A stretch of 36,161 bases of DNA, taken from assembly GCA_015065225.1 (NCBI GenBank), contig SVQR01000012.1, positions 1 through 36,161 on the forward strand, written 5' to 3'. Shown one piece after another: positions 9,601 through 17,060 of the stretch. A model generated the notes under the pieces. It made no database searches, was not told the DNA's origin, and worked only from the letters and a program-made list of their open reading frames with translations. The stretch comes from Oscillospiraceae bacterium. GTDB taxonomy: Bacteria > Bacillota > Clostridia > Oscillospirales > CAG-382. Numbering within the stretch: position 1 is the stretch's first letter; each line of letters opens with the position of its first letter. The position numbers were made by a program, and so were the translations under genes.

Positions 9601-9812
9601 ACAGCTTCCTTGAGATGCTTCTTGTTTGTGAAAAGACAGGCAGAAACGTGAAGATAAACAATGTACTTAAGATGATAAGCGCGATTATGTGTATCGCACT
9701 TTCCACTATGTTCGTTCTTACGAACAACGGATCGCTCAACATCATCTTCTGTCTGCTTATCCAGCTGTTCTGGTTGCTTCCGGTTACAGCGGTATCCTAT
9801 TTCAACAGATAA
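6681..9812 (+). CDS. Large membrane protein: acidic low-complexity N-terminus plus degenerate P-type ATPase-like C-terminal half
   Basis: 1043-aa ORF. About 470 aa D/N/G/E-rich, then several TM segments and P-type ATPase-like segments (ITSSIPLNIFFVSALPKYLAVKKGKKIGATLVGQ...LSVVAFDDTEVF; IEVNVDGRDICLATASYLGANGI; ILFMVCSGRILSKFYIKYSMNPIFEKTLRELHDANLCIGIKTLDP). CDS is clear; the family assignment is inference. Confidence 0.75.
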   Translation: MHNDRNMSRDENKNAVSLDNIIDQFGKNSGGSYPRTERLGDTMKKLDEMFEKGAEDLAWLDNIMNGTGETKKDTVQENVADNGAEGSSAAKRAVPGSIITPDRVIPEDDVEEGVFANPIDNAEDIIQDNAPFNAQDNAQFEGAPVDEGAFGNVRDDANIYGAQSFDTGASEAAPDLDDIAEDDVQIYDNAQSRDDVQVDDVKIYGDSAQVAQAVQDVVPDPSVMPQEDELAQGVEGVADMQNTAAADDIIIDDDIFNDDAPTDIGFGAEEEQVRDDVIIAENADTAPDLDGFSADDDTKIFVSSSNNNGDEDYSGWEAPDNTNGAVGDINEQPVFEGNGYAQDGNVSEDGYTDMSAAEGASQDASQNGYGSNYVGKNYPQGYGKNYPNGQMPGGNEDAGTPDLDMFEGTAPEGEYVHNVEMAAQQQENNVNSSLGRLFGVDIPDDDHTNNRKSSKKRSEHKKIAAELGAYEEINMADPEAVDNAKRRFFLKRRHSMISLFGATLFFLVSLYFELSMLGVLPLPEIISPKVNPLMFALADLQVMCFGAIFVLDSLVGGFYSLIDRKFSPASCALTVFVTCTAQAVISAVFAADVKMQLFCCVGCLSIFMLALYDSLRASADNKSFAIASSTANKYGAYELSVNSLECSPFASHIDLEKAKVISVNKGSVYEGFVGRNEKMPEGEKKLGRLVTVITILSVLVGVFVGIFSDGNVRERIYDGITGASIVITSSIPLNIFFVSALPKYLAVKKGKKIGATLVGQNASEEYKGLSVVAFDDTEVFLPKDVRISSIKTYGGMALDEAVITMSNIYNKIGGPLSKIFSKMVDIKNVRSEVRLVKVYPDAIEVNVDGRDICLATASYLGANGIRIINDSVDAAFEQSHGSILFMVCSGRILSKFYIKYSMNPIFEKTLRELHDANLCIGIKTLDPCITNDLVFGCLERTNYALSVIKGNSSNDIPTVRNKVNSGVIALGSVHSFLEMLLVCEKTGRNVKINNVLKMISAIMCIALSTMFVLTNNGSLNIIFCLLIQLFWLLPVTAVSYFNR

Positions 9813-9855
9813 GACGACGTTTTACTTTGAGATTCAATTGAAAGGACAGATCAAA

Positions 9856-10665
9856 ATGGATTTTTTTGAAAAGTTATTTGACAAAGCTATTGAATTTGCT
9901 ATGACGGCAGGTGTAAGGCTTATCGGTGCTATCCTTATCGTGATCATCGGCTTTATGATAGTAAACAAGGTCACAAAGGCGATAAAAAAAGGAAAACATT
10001 CCGAAAAGATCGACAAGAGCGCTCTTGATTTCATTATCAGCTTTGCAAATATTGCGCTCAAGATCATCATCGTGCTGACTGCAGCGAATTATCTCGGTGT
10101 TCCGATGACCAATGTGGTTGCGATAATCGGTTCATGCGGTCTTGCTGTCGGTCTTGCACTTCAGGGAAGTCTTTCCAATCTTGCGGGCGGTATTATGATA
10201 CTTATCTTCAAACCTTGCAAAGACGGTGATTTCATAAGCGTTAACGGTCTTGAAGGTACGGTTAAAGAGATCACCATACTTTACACATATCTTATCACCC
10301 CCGACAACAAGACAATAGTGATTCCCAATGCGACTATATCCAATTCGGCTATCACCAATTACTCCACTTCGGAAACAAGAAGAGTTGATGTTACCATCGG
10401 AGTTTCCTACAAGAGCGATATTGTAAAGGTAAGAGAGCTTCTTCTTGAATATGCGAAGGGCATTGAAAATGTTGAAAAGGATCCTGAGCCTGCAGTGGTT
10501 GTTGCTTACGGTGACAGTGCTGTAAACATGACTATACGTGCATGGGTAAAGAATGAGAATTACTGGCCTGTTGCCGGTGAGATCAATCTCGGTCTTCAGA
10601 AGCTGCTTGCGGACAACGGTATTGAGATACCCTATCCTCAGCTTGATGTTCATCTTGACAAATAA
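9856..10665 (+). CDS. mscS: Small-conductance mechanosensitive channel (MscS family)
   Basis: ORF track begins at TTG 9838, but ATG 9856 sits behind GAAAGGACAGA and is preferred. MscS pore/beta-domain signature GLAVGLALQGSLSNLAGGIMILIFKPCKDGDFISVNGLEGTVKEITILYTYLITPDNKTIVIPNATI. Confidence 0.93.
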   Translation: MDFFEKLFDKAIEFAMTAGVRLIGAILIVIIGFMIVNKVTKAIKKGKHSEKIDKSALDFIISFANIALKIIIVLTAANYLGVPMTNVVAIIGSCGLAVGLALQGSLSNLAGGIMILIFKPCKDGDFISVNGLEGTVKEITILYTYLITPDNKTIVIPNATISNSAITNYSTSETRRVDVTIGVSYKSDIVKVRELLLEYAKGIENVEKDPEPAVVVAYGDSAVNMTIRAWVKNENYWPVAGEINLGLQKLLADNGIEIPYPQLDVHLDK

Positions 10666-10678
10666 TAAAAAAAGAATC

Positions 10679-10712
10679 GCCTTGGCAAGGAAAATCCCTG
10701 CCAAGGCTTTTT
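10679..10712 (+). terminator. Rho-independent terminator after mscS, probably bidirectional
   Basis: GCCTTGGCAAGG-AAAATC-CCTGCCAAGGC then T-tract; A-rich 5' flank could serve the convergent gene. Confidence 0.85.
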
Positions 10713-10722
10713 TCTTCATTTT

Positions 10723-11262
10723 TCAGTTTGATGGCTTGAAATCCACAAAGGTAGTGACAAATCCTCCGTTGTCGCGCGAGGAGATATCGCCGCCGACTAT
10801 CTTATCCTTGTATCTGAACAGTGTAAGGTAGACCTTTGGTGCTTCAGTGTTTGTTTTGCCTTCTTCCGTCGTTGCTGTCGGGGTGGGATAGTTTGTCATC
10901 TCCCAGGTGTATCTGTCCAGCGTTTTGCCGCAGTATTTGGATAGATCGAAGCCTTGCTGTTTCTGGATGTCGTTATATTTTGCATATACGGCGTCAAACA
11001 CGCGGGGAAGATCCACCTTTGTGCTTTTTATTGCGGGGAGCTTTACCTCAATTCCGAGAGAGCTTATGAACGACGTCATATCCTCGTCTGTTTTTATTCC
11101 GTCAAAGCGGATGTTCCTTCCGGATACTGCTGCTGCGGCGAGGTCTTCCCCGCTGCTTCCGTTTCCGAGCATGAATGTGAGGGCAGTTCCCAATACTGCG
11201 GCACAAAGGATGGACAGGGCAACCGCCTTCAGTTTCTGAACTTTCAGTGAGCATACAAACAT
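10723..11262 (-). CDS. Membrane-anchored/exported small protein, possibly DUF4830-type
   Basis: 179 aa; N-terminal hydrophobic segment, then RFDGIKTDEDMTSFISSLGIEVK... and C-terminal TLFRYKDKIVGGDISSRDNGGFVTTF. DUF name is from recall only. Confidence 0.6.
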   Translation of the reverse strand: MFVCSLKVQKLKAVALSILCAAVLGTALTFMLGNGSSGEDLAAAAVSGRNIRFDGIKTDEDMTSFISSLGIEVKLPAIKSTKVDLPRVFDAVYAKYNDIQKQQGFDLSKYCGKTLDRYTWEMTNYPTPTATTEEGKTNTEAPKVYLTLFRYKDKIVGGDISSRDNGGFVTTFVDFKPSN

Positions 11263-11364
11263 AAAATTACCTCCGGTAAGATTCTTTGGTCTTTAACACA
11301 TTATATTGTGCCGACCTCGGAATTATTACCGGAGGATCTGTTTTTTATCTGAGTCTTTATGAGT

Positions 11365-12366
11365 TTATCTGAGCTTCAGGGGACTTGTTTCGTATATCTT
11401 TTCTATAATCTCAAGCACCTGATATGCGTCTGTTATATCGCAATACTCTGCTTGTTCGCCACGGAGGACTTTATAGAAGTTGCCTATCATAAGTGTATGT
11501 CCCGATCCCCATACACTTTTGCCGACAGCGGCTCCGGTGTTTTCTGCGGCTTCGCGAAGGTGTCCGTCTGTTATCTCATAGAGGATATCATTTGAGATCA
11601 GAAGTCTGCCTTTTTCAAGAATCAGCTCAAGCTCTGCGGGAGTGGTTACAACATTACAGTTTGTAGCGTAGAATATTGCGCTTATGCCGTTTTCAAAGAG
11701 GATGGTGGCTTCGGCTGTATCTTCCACCTCGATAGTGCCTTTGTTCTTACGAAGTGCCACGCTTCCTTCAACCGATTTCACTTTTCCTCCGAAGCAATAA
11801 AGAAGGTCAAGTGTATGGATAGACTGATTCATCAGTACTCCGCCGCCTTCCGTTGCCCATGTGCCTCTCCAGCCGCTTTCGGTATAATATTTGCCGCTTC
11901 TTTCCCATGTAACTATACCCTTCATGCCGAGGAGCTTTCCGAGTCTTCCTTCGGATATGATACGTTTTGCCGCAGCTGTTGTTTTTACAAGTCTGTTCTG
12001 GAAGGATACGCAGACTTTTTTGCCTGTTCTCTCGGAGGCTTCCACTATTGTTTTTGCTTCAGTCGGTGTCATTGCGCAGGGTTTTTCAAGGTAGACATCA
12101 AATCCGTGTTCAAGAGCGAATATTGCCATTTCTGCGTGGAGATAGTGGGGTGTGCAGATATGAACGACATCCGCTTCGGAACATTCGGTGAGCATTGTTT
12201 TATAATCTGTGTAGTATTTATCACAGCCTGCTTCGGCACTTACGGCTTTGGCTCTTTCCTCAACAATATCGCACACTGCGATTATCTTGCCGAGGTTATT
12301 GCCGTTTATGGAATTTATGTGGGTATGGCTGATAGCTCCGCAGCCTATTATTACACTTTTTAGCAT
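11365..12366 (-). CDS. Gfo/Idh/MocA family oxidoreductase
   Basis: 333 aa; N-terminal Rossmann VIIGCGAISHTHINSI, conserved EKPCAMTPTEAKTIVE and GGGVLMNQSIHTLDLLYCFGG. Confidence 0.93.
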   Translation of the reverse strand: MLKSVIIGCGAISHTHINSINGNNLGKIIAVCDIVEERAKAVSAEAGCDKYYTDYKTMLTECSEADVVHICTPHYLHAEMAIFALEHGFDVYLEKPCAMTPTEAKTIVEASERTGKKVCVSFQNRLVKTTAAAKRIISEGRLGKLLGMKGIVTWERSGKYYTESGWRGTWATEGGGVLMNQSIHTLDLLYCFGGKVKSVEGSVALRKNKGTIEVEDTAEATILFENGISAIFYATNCNVVTTPAELELILEKGRLLISNDILYEITDGHLREAAENTGAAVGKSVWGSGHTLMIGNFYKVLRGEQAEYCDITDAYQVLEIIEKIYETSPLKLR

Positions 12367-12488
12367 TTTTCAGAGTACCTCTTTTTTATTGATGGTTGCT
12401 ATGGGGTATTATACTATTTTGTTGTTAATATTGATACAACATTTTATTGTGTTTTTGTCAAATTCTTGCTTTCAAGCCGGTATGCGGC

Positions 12489-12977
12489 CTATTTCTTTTT
12501 TCTTTGGCGAAGATCCGCAAAAAAAACCTTTAATACTTCGGCACATTCGTTCTCGAGTATGCCATGGATGATTTCCGGTTTATGGTTGAAGGGCAGGGTA
12601 TTCATGTCGGTCACAGAGCCGAAGCAGCCCGCTTTGGTGTCCTTTGCTCCGATATAGACTCTTCTCATTCTGGAGTTTATGAGAGCTCCGGAACACATGG
12701 GGCAAGGCTCAAGTGTGACGTACATATCACAGTCGAAAAGACGCCATCCGCCGAGCTTTCTGCAGGCTTTGTCTATTGCCTCAAGCTCTGCGTGGTACAG
12801 GGCGTTTTTGCCCTTTTCACGTCTGTTTCTGCCGCCGGATATTATGTGTCCCGCATATACCACAACCGCACCTACCGGGACTTCTCCTTCAAGTGCGGCT
12901 TTTTTTGCGTATCGCAGGGCGGCTCTCATGTAGTATTCCGATGTTTTTTCTTTTATTGGTATTATGTCTTTTTTCAT
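12489..12977 (-). CDS. tadA: tRNA-specific adenosine(34) deaminase TadA
   Basis: 162 aa; HAELEAID and TLEPCPMCSGALINSRMRRVYIGAKD zinc/catalytic motifs. Confidence 0.93.
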   Translation of the reverse strand: MKKDIIPIKEKTSEYYMRAALRYAKKAALEGEVPVGAVVVYAGHIISGGRNRREKGKNALYHAELEAIDKACRKLGGWRLFDCDMYVTLEPCPMCSGALINSRMRRVYIGAKDTKAGCFGSVTDMNTLPFNHKPEIIHGILENECAEVLKVFFADLRQRKKK

Positions 12978-14041
12978 AGTGTCATATTATATGATATATA
13001 GATATACAATGTTTCAAATATTATAAAGGCGTAATAGAACAGCATTACCGGGCAGGTGAACACTCTGAAGGTTTCGGCGTTGGTAAGCTCGTAGGGTGCT
13101 TTTTCACGGTCGTGCTTTTCGCTGTAGCCTATTTTGTTTTTAACGGTCTTGTATATTACGACCGCAAGTCCTGCGGCTACAAGGATGATATTTACTGTCA
13201 TGATAACAGTCTCAAACAGCTCTGCATCAAGAATATATCCCAGATAGTCGGCTGTGCAGCTGTAGAGATTATTAATGAAGTGGATGATGATACCTGTGGT
13301 AAGCGAGCCTGTCTTTACAGCGATATATCCGAAAATGATACCGTAGACGAAGCTGTACATCATCTGGTCTATGCTTCCGTGTGCCGAGGCAAAAAGAAAT
13401 GCGCTCATTACTATGGCGAAGGTCTTGCCGTAACGAAGGAACATATTGAGAAATGCTCCGCGGAACAAAAGCTCCTCAAGTATTGCCGGAAGGACTGCCA
13501 CGGATATTATGCTCACCATGAATTCCGGTATGCTCATGGGTACGGGCTCTGCGAATGCCGCCGGATCAAGTATCAGGTTTTCCGAGAAAAACGAACCGAT
13601 ATAGGATATGAACTCGGAAAAGAACATACTTACAGTCGCCATTATCTGTGACAGTGAGAAAGCGATAACAAAATATGCAAGTGTGCCGCCGAAGGTAATT
13701 CTGCTGTATCCGTTCGGATCGTCATCCGAGCCTCGTATTTTAAAGAGAGACAGCGGATTCTTTGATGCAAGGATAAGATACAGAATTATGGGCACTGCCA
13801 TCTGAGCGAAATATATAAGTGCATCAATTATGCTGTAGACTATCGGTATATGGTCAACGGGAATGATGCCTATCAGCATGGTGCTCAGAAAAAGAACGGT
13901 GTAGGCGGCAATGTATGATCCGAAAAGAAGCCCGATAGCAAAAACGATATTTGTCTTTATTTCGCGCATTTTCACTCTTTTGTAAAGCTTTACCTGCAGC
14001 TCATATTCGGAGATGGGGCTGCCGTTATCCATTGTTGTCAC
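12974..14041 (-). CDS. CPBP family intramembrane glutamic endopeptidase
   Basis: 355 aa, multi-TM; EELLFRGAFLNMF and FASAHGSIDQMMYSFVYGIIFGYIAVKTGSLTTGIIIHFINN. Overlaps tadA start by 4 nt. Confidence 0.92.
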   Translation of the reverse strand: MTTMDNGSPISEYELQVKLYKRVKMREIKTNIVFAIGLLFGSYIAAYTVLFLSTMLIGIIPVDHIPIVYSIIDALIYFAQMAVPIILYLILASKNPLSLFKIRGSDDDPNGYSRITFGGTLAYFVIAFSLSQIMATVSMFFSEFISYIGSFFSENLILDPAAFAEPVPMSIPEFMVSIISVAVLPAILEELLFRGAFLNMFLRYGKTFAIVMSAFLFASAHGSIDQMMYSFVYGIIFGYIAVKTGSLTTGIIIHFINNLYSCTADYLGYILDAELFETVIMTVNIILVAAGLAVVIYKTVKNKIGYSEKHDREKAPYELTNAETFRVFTCPVMLFYYAFIIFETLYIYISYNMTL

Positions 14042-14063
14042 CGCCTTTCGGTTTGGGAGCTCG

Positions 14064-14930
14064 TTATACCTTTTTTGTTGTGAGTGCGGACTCTACTTTG
14101 TTTATTGCACTCAGTGCCGATCTGTCGCGGCGCATTGCTATGTAGAGGTACATTGTATCTATTATAGACAACTGTGCTATTCTTGAGGAAAGTGCGAGAT
14201 TTCTGAACTGAGTTTCGTCAGAAGCTGTATGGAGGCTGATATCCGAATACTTTTCTATCGGGTTCTTGCCGTAATTGGAGATTGATATGGTCTTTGCTCC
14301 GCAGGAGCGTGCCACGTCCATGGCTTCCATTATGTCCTTGGATGCACCGGAGTGGGATATTGCGAGAACAACGTCCTTTTCCGAGAGATGGGAGGCAAGT
14401 ATTATCTGCATATGGTTATCGGAGGAATATGTGCAATCTATACCCTCACGAAGAAATTTATGGGCGGCATCCATTGTTACCGAGGCTGATGCGCCAAGTC
14501 CTATTATAAGCACTTTTCTTGCGTTATGTATCAACTCTGCCGCAGTCTGCAGCTTTTCCGGATCAAGCACTCGTCTTGTGTGCATGAGAGTTTCATCTAT
14601 GCCGCTGACTACCTTTGTGAATATTTCCGAGCAGGTATCGCTTCTCTGCACCTTTTCGTGGATTATCTTGCTCTCCCCTGCCGTATCCTTGGCGACGGAT
14701 ATCTTCATTTCCTGGAATCCGCCGTAGCCGAGTCTTCTTGAAAAGCGTGCAATGGTGGCTTCGCTTGCGCCTGTGAGAGATGCGAGCTCGACTATCGACT
14801 TATCGGCGACGGCACCGGGATTCTTGACTATCCAATCGGCAACCTTTTTTTCCGCACTGCCCATGTTGGGATACATTGACTTTATGCGGAGCTCTATTCC
14901 GTTTATGGGGGCTTTTCCTTTTTCTGTCAT
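14064..14930 (-). CDS. MurR/RpiR family transcriptional regulator (HTH + SIS)
   Basis: 288 aa; SIVELASLTGASEATIARFSRRLGYGGFQEMKISVA HTH and SIS domain VLIIGLGASASVTMDAAHKF...VVLAISHSGASKDIMEA. Confidence 0.93.
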   Translation of the reverse strand: MTEKGKAPINGIELRIKSMYPNMGSAEKKVADWIVKNPGAVADKSIVELASLTGASEATIARFSRRLGYGGFQEMKISVAKDTAGESKIIHEKVQRSDTCSEIFTKVVSGIDETLMHTRRVLDPEKLQTAAELIHNARKVLIIGLGASASVTMDAAHKFLREGIDCTYSSDNHMQIILASHLSEKDVVLAISHSGASKDIMEAMDVARSCGAKTISISNYGKNPIEKYSDISLHTASDETQFRNLALSSRIAQLSIIDTMYLYIAMRRDRSALSAINKVESALTTKKV

Positions 14931-14978
14931 TTTGGCGATCCTTTCATGATGTTTTTGCAGTTTTGCTTTTCTGATAGT

Positions 14979-15007
14979 ATTTTACCACATTTTGTGTCTG
15001 TTTTCAA
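14979..15007 (-). promoter_or_regulatory. Putative sigma-A promoter for the RpiR-type regulator
   Basis: On minus strand TTGAAA - 17 nt (ending TGTGG) - TAAAAT. Confidence 0.7.
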
Positions 15008-15132
15008 GGGGGATTTTCATTTTTACGAGAAATTTTGAAAATATTTTTCATGACGTATGCGAAATATCTCGTTAAGATAGTGTATATGATGCGTATTCTG
15101 TCGTAAAGAGGTTGTAAAGCGGGAAAAAGTAC

Positions 15133-15161
15133 TTGATTTTTCCTGTCCGTTGTGGTATAAT
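15133..15161 (+). promoter_or_regulatory. Putative sigma-A promoter for the CYTH gene
   Basis: TTGATT - 17 nt (ending GTTGTGG) - TATAAT, ~36 nt upstream of the ATG. Confidence 0.8.
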
Positions 15162-15196
15162 ATTTTAATTAAAAACGATTGTTACAAGGAGCATCC

Positions 15197-15706
15197 ATGA
15201 AAGACAAACAAATCACCGAGATCGAGAGAAAATTTCTTATAAAATATCCCGACACGGAGTTCCTTCGGGGACTTGAAGGATGCGAGAGGATCGGTATATC
15301 ACAGACATATCTTCTGTGCGATGACGGAAGCATGAGGGTAAGAAGGTCTGTTTATGATGACAAAACGGTATATTACCGCAACATCAAAAAGAGGATATCG
15401 GATATGTCGCATCTTGAGGATGAGAAGGTCATTTCCGAGGAAACTTACGGTGAGCTGCTTTTCTGCCGTGATACATCCCGCAATACCGTTGAGAAAACCA
15501 GGTATGCTTTTCCCTTCGGCGGACATATAATTGAAGTGGATGTTTATCCTTTCTGGAGTGACAGAGCGGTACTTGAGGTGGAGCTTGAGTCGGAAGATGA
15601 GGCTTTTGATATTCCTCCGTTTATTTCCGTTATCAAAGAGGTCACCGGTGACAAGAGGTATTCAAATAAGGCTCTTGCGAAAAAGATCGTGACAGAGGAG
15701 CTTTGA
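15197..15706 (+). CDS. CYTH domain protein
   Basis: ATG at 15197 follows AAGGAG; EIERKFLIKYPD signature (ExExK) and basic/acidic strands typical of CYTH. Confidence 0.9.
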   Translation: MKDKQITEIERKFLIKYPDTEFLRGLEGCERIGISQTYLLCDDGSMRVRRSVYDDKTVYYRNIKKRISDMSHLEDEKVISEETYGELLFCRDTSRNTVEKTRYAFPFGGHIIEVDVYPFWSDRAVLEVELESEDEAFDIPPFISVIKEVTGDKRYSNKALAKKIVTEEL

Positions 15707-15730
15707 TATATCAGATATATATTTTATAAT
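15703..15730 (+). promoter_or_regulatory. Possible sigma-A promoter for the chromate transporter pair
   Basis: TTGATA - 16 nt - TATAAT, overlapping the CYTH stop codon. Confidence 0.45.
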
Positions 15731-15760
15731 ACAGTTTTATGAAAGGATGATTTTTCCGGC

Positions 15761-16399
15761 ATGAAGGAGCTTATCAGTCTTTTTACCACTTTTTTCAGGA
15801 TAGGACTTTTCACTTTCGGAGGCGGTTATGCGATGCTTCCGCTTATCCAGAGAGAGGTCGTGGAAAAACACAATTGGGCAGATGAAGATGAGGTAATGGA
15901 CTACTATGCGGTGGGTCAGTGTACTCCCGGTGTCATTGCCGTAAATGTTGCGACCTTTATAGGGTATAAGAAAAAAGGAATTCCCGGAGGTATTTTTGCA
16001 ACGCTTGGTGTTGTTTGCCCTTCTATCATTATTATTTCGATAATTGCGGCGTGTCTTACGCATTTTTCCGACAATGTTTATGTTCAGCACGCACTCGCAG
16101 GTATAAGGCTTGCAGTCTGCGCTCTTGTTACGGTGTCTATTTTCAAGCTTTTCAAAAAGGGTATTGTTGATGCGGTGACTGCACTTATTGCGTTGGGTGT
16201 ATTTTTGCTGATGAGATTCTTTGATATTACTCCCGTTATTTCCGTAGTGCTTGCGGCTGTTGTGGGCATTGTCTTCAGATGCGTTATCAAAAAAGGCGGG
16301 AAAAAGTCTGCCGATAAAAAGGATGACAAGGCTGCCTCCGACAAGGCTGAAGACAGTACGGAAAATGTATCCGATGATAAGAAAGGAGAGGCAAAATGA
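15761..16399 (+). CDS. Chromate transporter (ChrA half) with charged C-terminal tail
   Basis: 212 aa; FFRIGLFTFGGGYAMLPLIQREVVEKHNWADEDEVMDYYAVGQCTPGVIAVNVATFIGYKKKGIPGG; tail KKSADKKDDKAASDKAEDSTENVSDDKKGEAK. Confidence 0.93.
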   Translation: MKELISLFTTFFRIGLFTFGGGYAMLPLIQREVVEKHNWADEDEVMDYYAVGQCTPGVIAVNVATFIGYKKKGIPGGIFATLGVVCPSIIIISIIAACLTHFSDNVYVQHALAGIRLAVCALVTVSIFKLFKKGIVDAVTALIALGVFLLMRFFDITPVISVVLAAVVGIVFRCVIKKGGKKSADKKDDKAASDKAEDSTENVSDDKKGEAK

Positions 16400-17022
16400 G
16401 CATAGTATATGATTTTCTTATCATGGCGCTTGAGTTCTTCAAGACGGGACTTTTTGCCATAGGCGGCGGACTTGCGACTATTCCTTTCCTTCGTGAGATG
16501 GCTGTGAAGTATCCTTGGTTTGAGGTTTCGGAGCTTACTGATATGATCGCGGTCTCCGAATCCACGCCCGGTCCCATAGGTGTCAATATGGCGACTTATG
16601 CGGGATTCAACATGGGTGTTGACAGTATGGAGGGATTCGCCGGTGTGCTGATAGGTATTCTCGGCGGTATATGTGCGACGCTTGCGCTTATCTGTCCTTC
16701 CATCATTATAATACTTATAGTTGCGAAATTCCTTGAAAAATTCAAGAAGAACAAGATCGTTGACGGTGCATTTTACGGTATACGTCCCTGCAGTGCGGCT
16801 CTTGTGGCGTCTGCGATGCTGGATGTTCTTCTTCTTTCCGTATTTACGGGCAGCCGTACGATTGATATTTTCGGTCTTTCGGTCGGTATTCCCGAAACGG
16901 TCAATGTTCTGGGAATTGTGTTCTTTGTATTGCTTATTCCGTTTATCGCAAAGTTCAAGAAGGTACATCCCATAGTATTTATTGCGATAGGTGCGGTTGT
17001 GGGTATTGTATTTAAAATGTAA
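16396..17022 (+). CDS. Chromate transporter (second ChrA half)
   Basis: 208 aa; FFKTGLFAIGGGLATIPFLREMAVKYPWFEVSELTDMIAVSESTPGPIGVNMATYAGF. ATGA overlap with preceding gene. Confidence 0.93.
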   Translation: MSIVYDFLIMALEFFKTGLFAIGGGLATIPFLREMAVKYPWFEVSELTDMIAVSESTPGPIGVNMATYAGFNMGVDSMEGFAGVLIGILGGICATLALICPSIIIILIVAKFLEKFKKNKIVDGAFYGIRPCSAALVASAMLDVLLLSVFTGSRTIDIFGLSVGIPETVNVLGIVFFVLLIPFIAKFKKVHPIVFIAIGAVVGIVFKM

Positions 17023-17060
17023 GTTATTTAATCTTATATATAAGCGAAAGGAAGTTTAAA

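Noticed and set aside
6681-9812. Idea that the large gene is an active cation pump
   Set aside because: DKTGT, TGD and GDGxND are all altered or missing, so a functional ATPase is unlikely on sequence grounds.
12405-12450. TATAAT-like box upstream of the Gfo/Idh gene (minus strand)
   Set aside because: No good -35 at 16-18 nt spacing could be identified.
16084-16968. 294-aa minus-strand ORF over the chromate transporter pair
   Set aside because: Antisense to two clear ChrA halves; translation is low-complexity noise.
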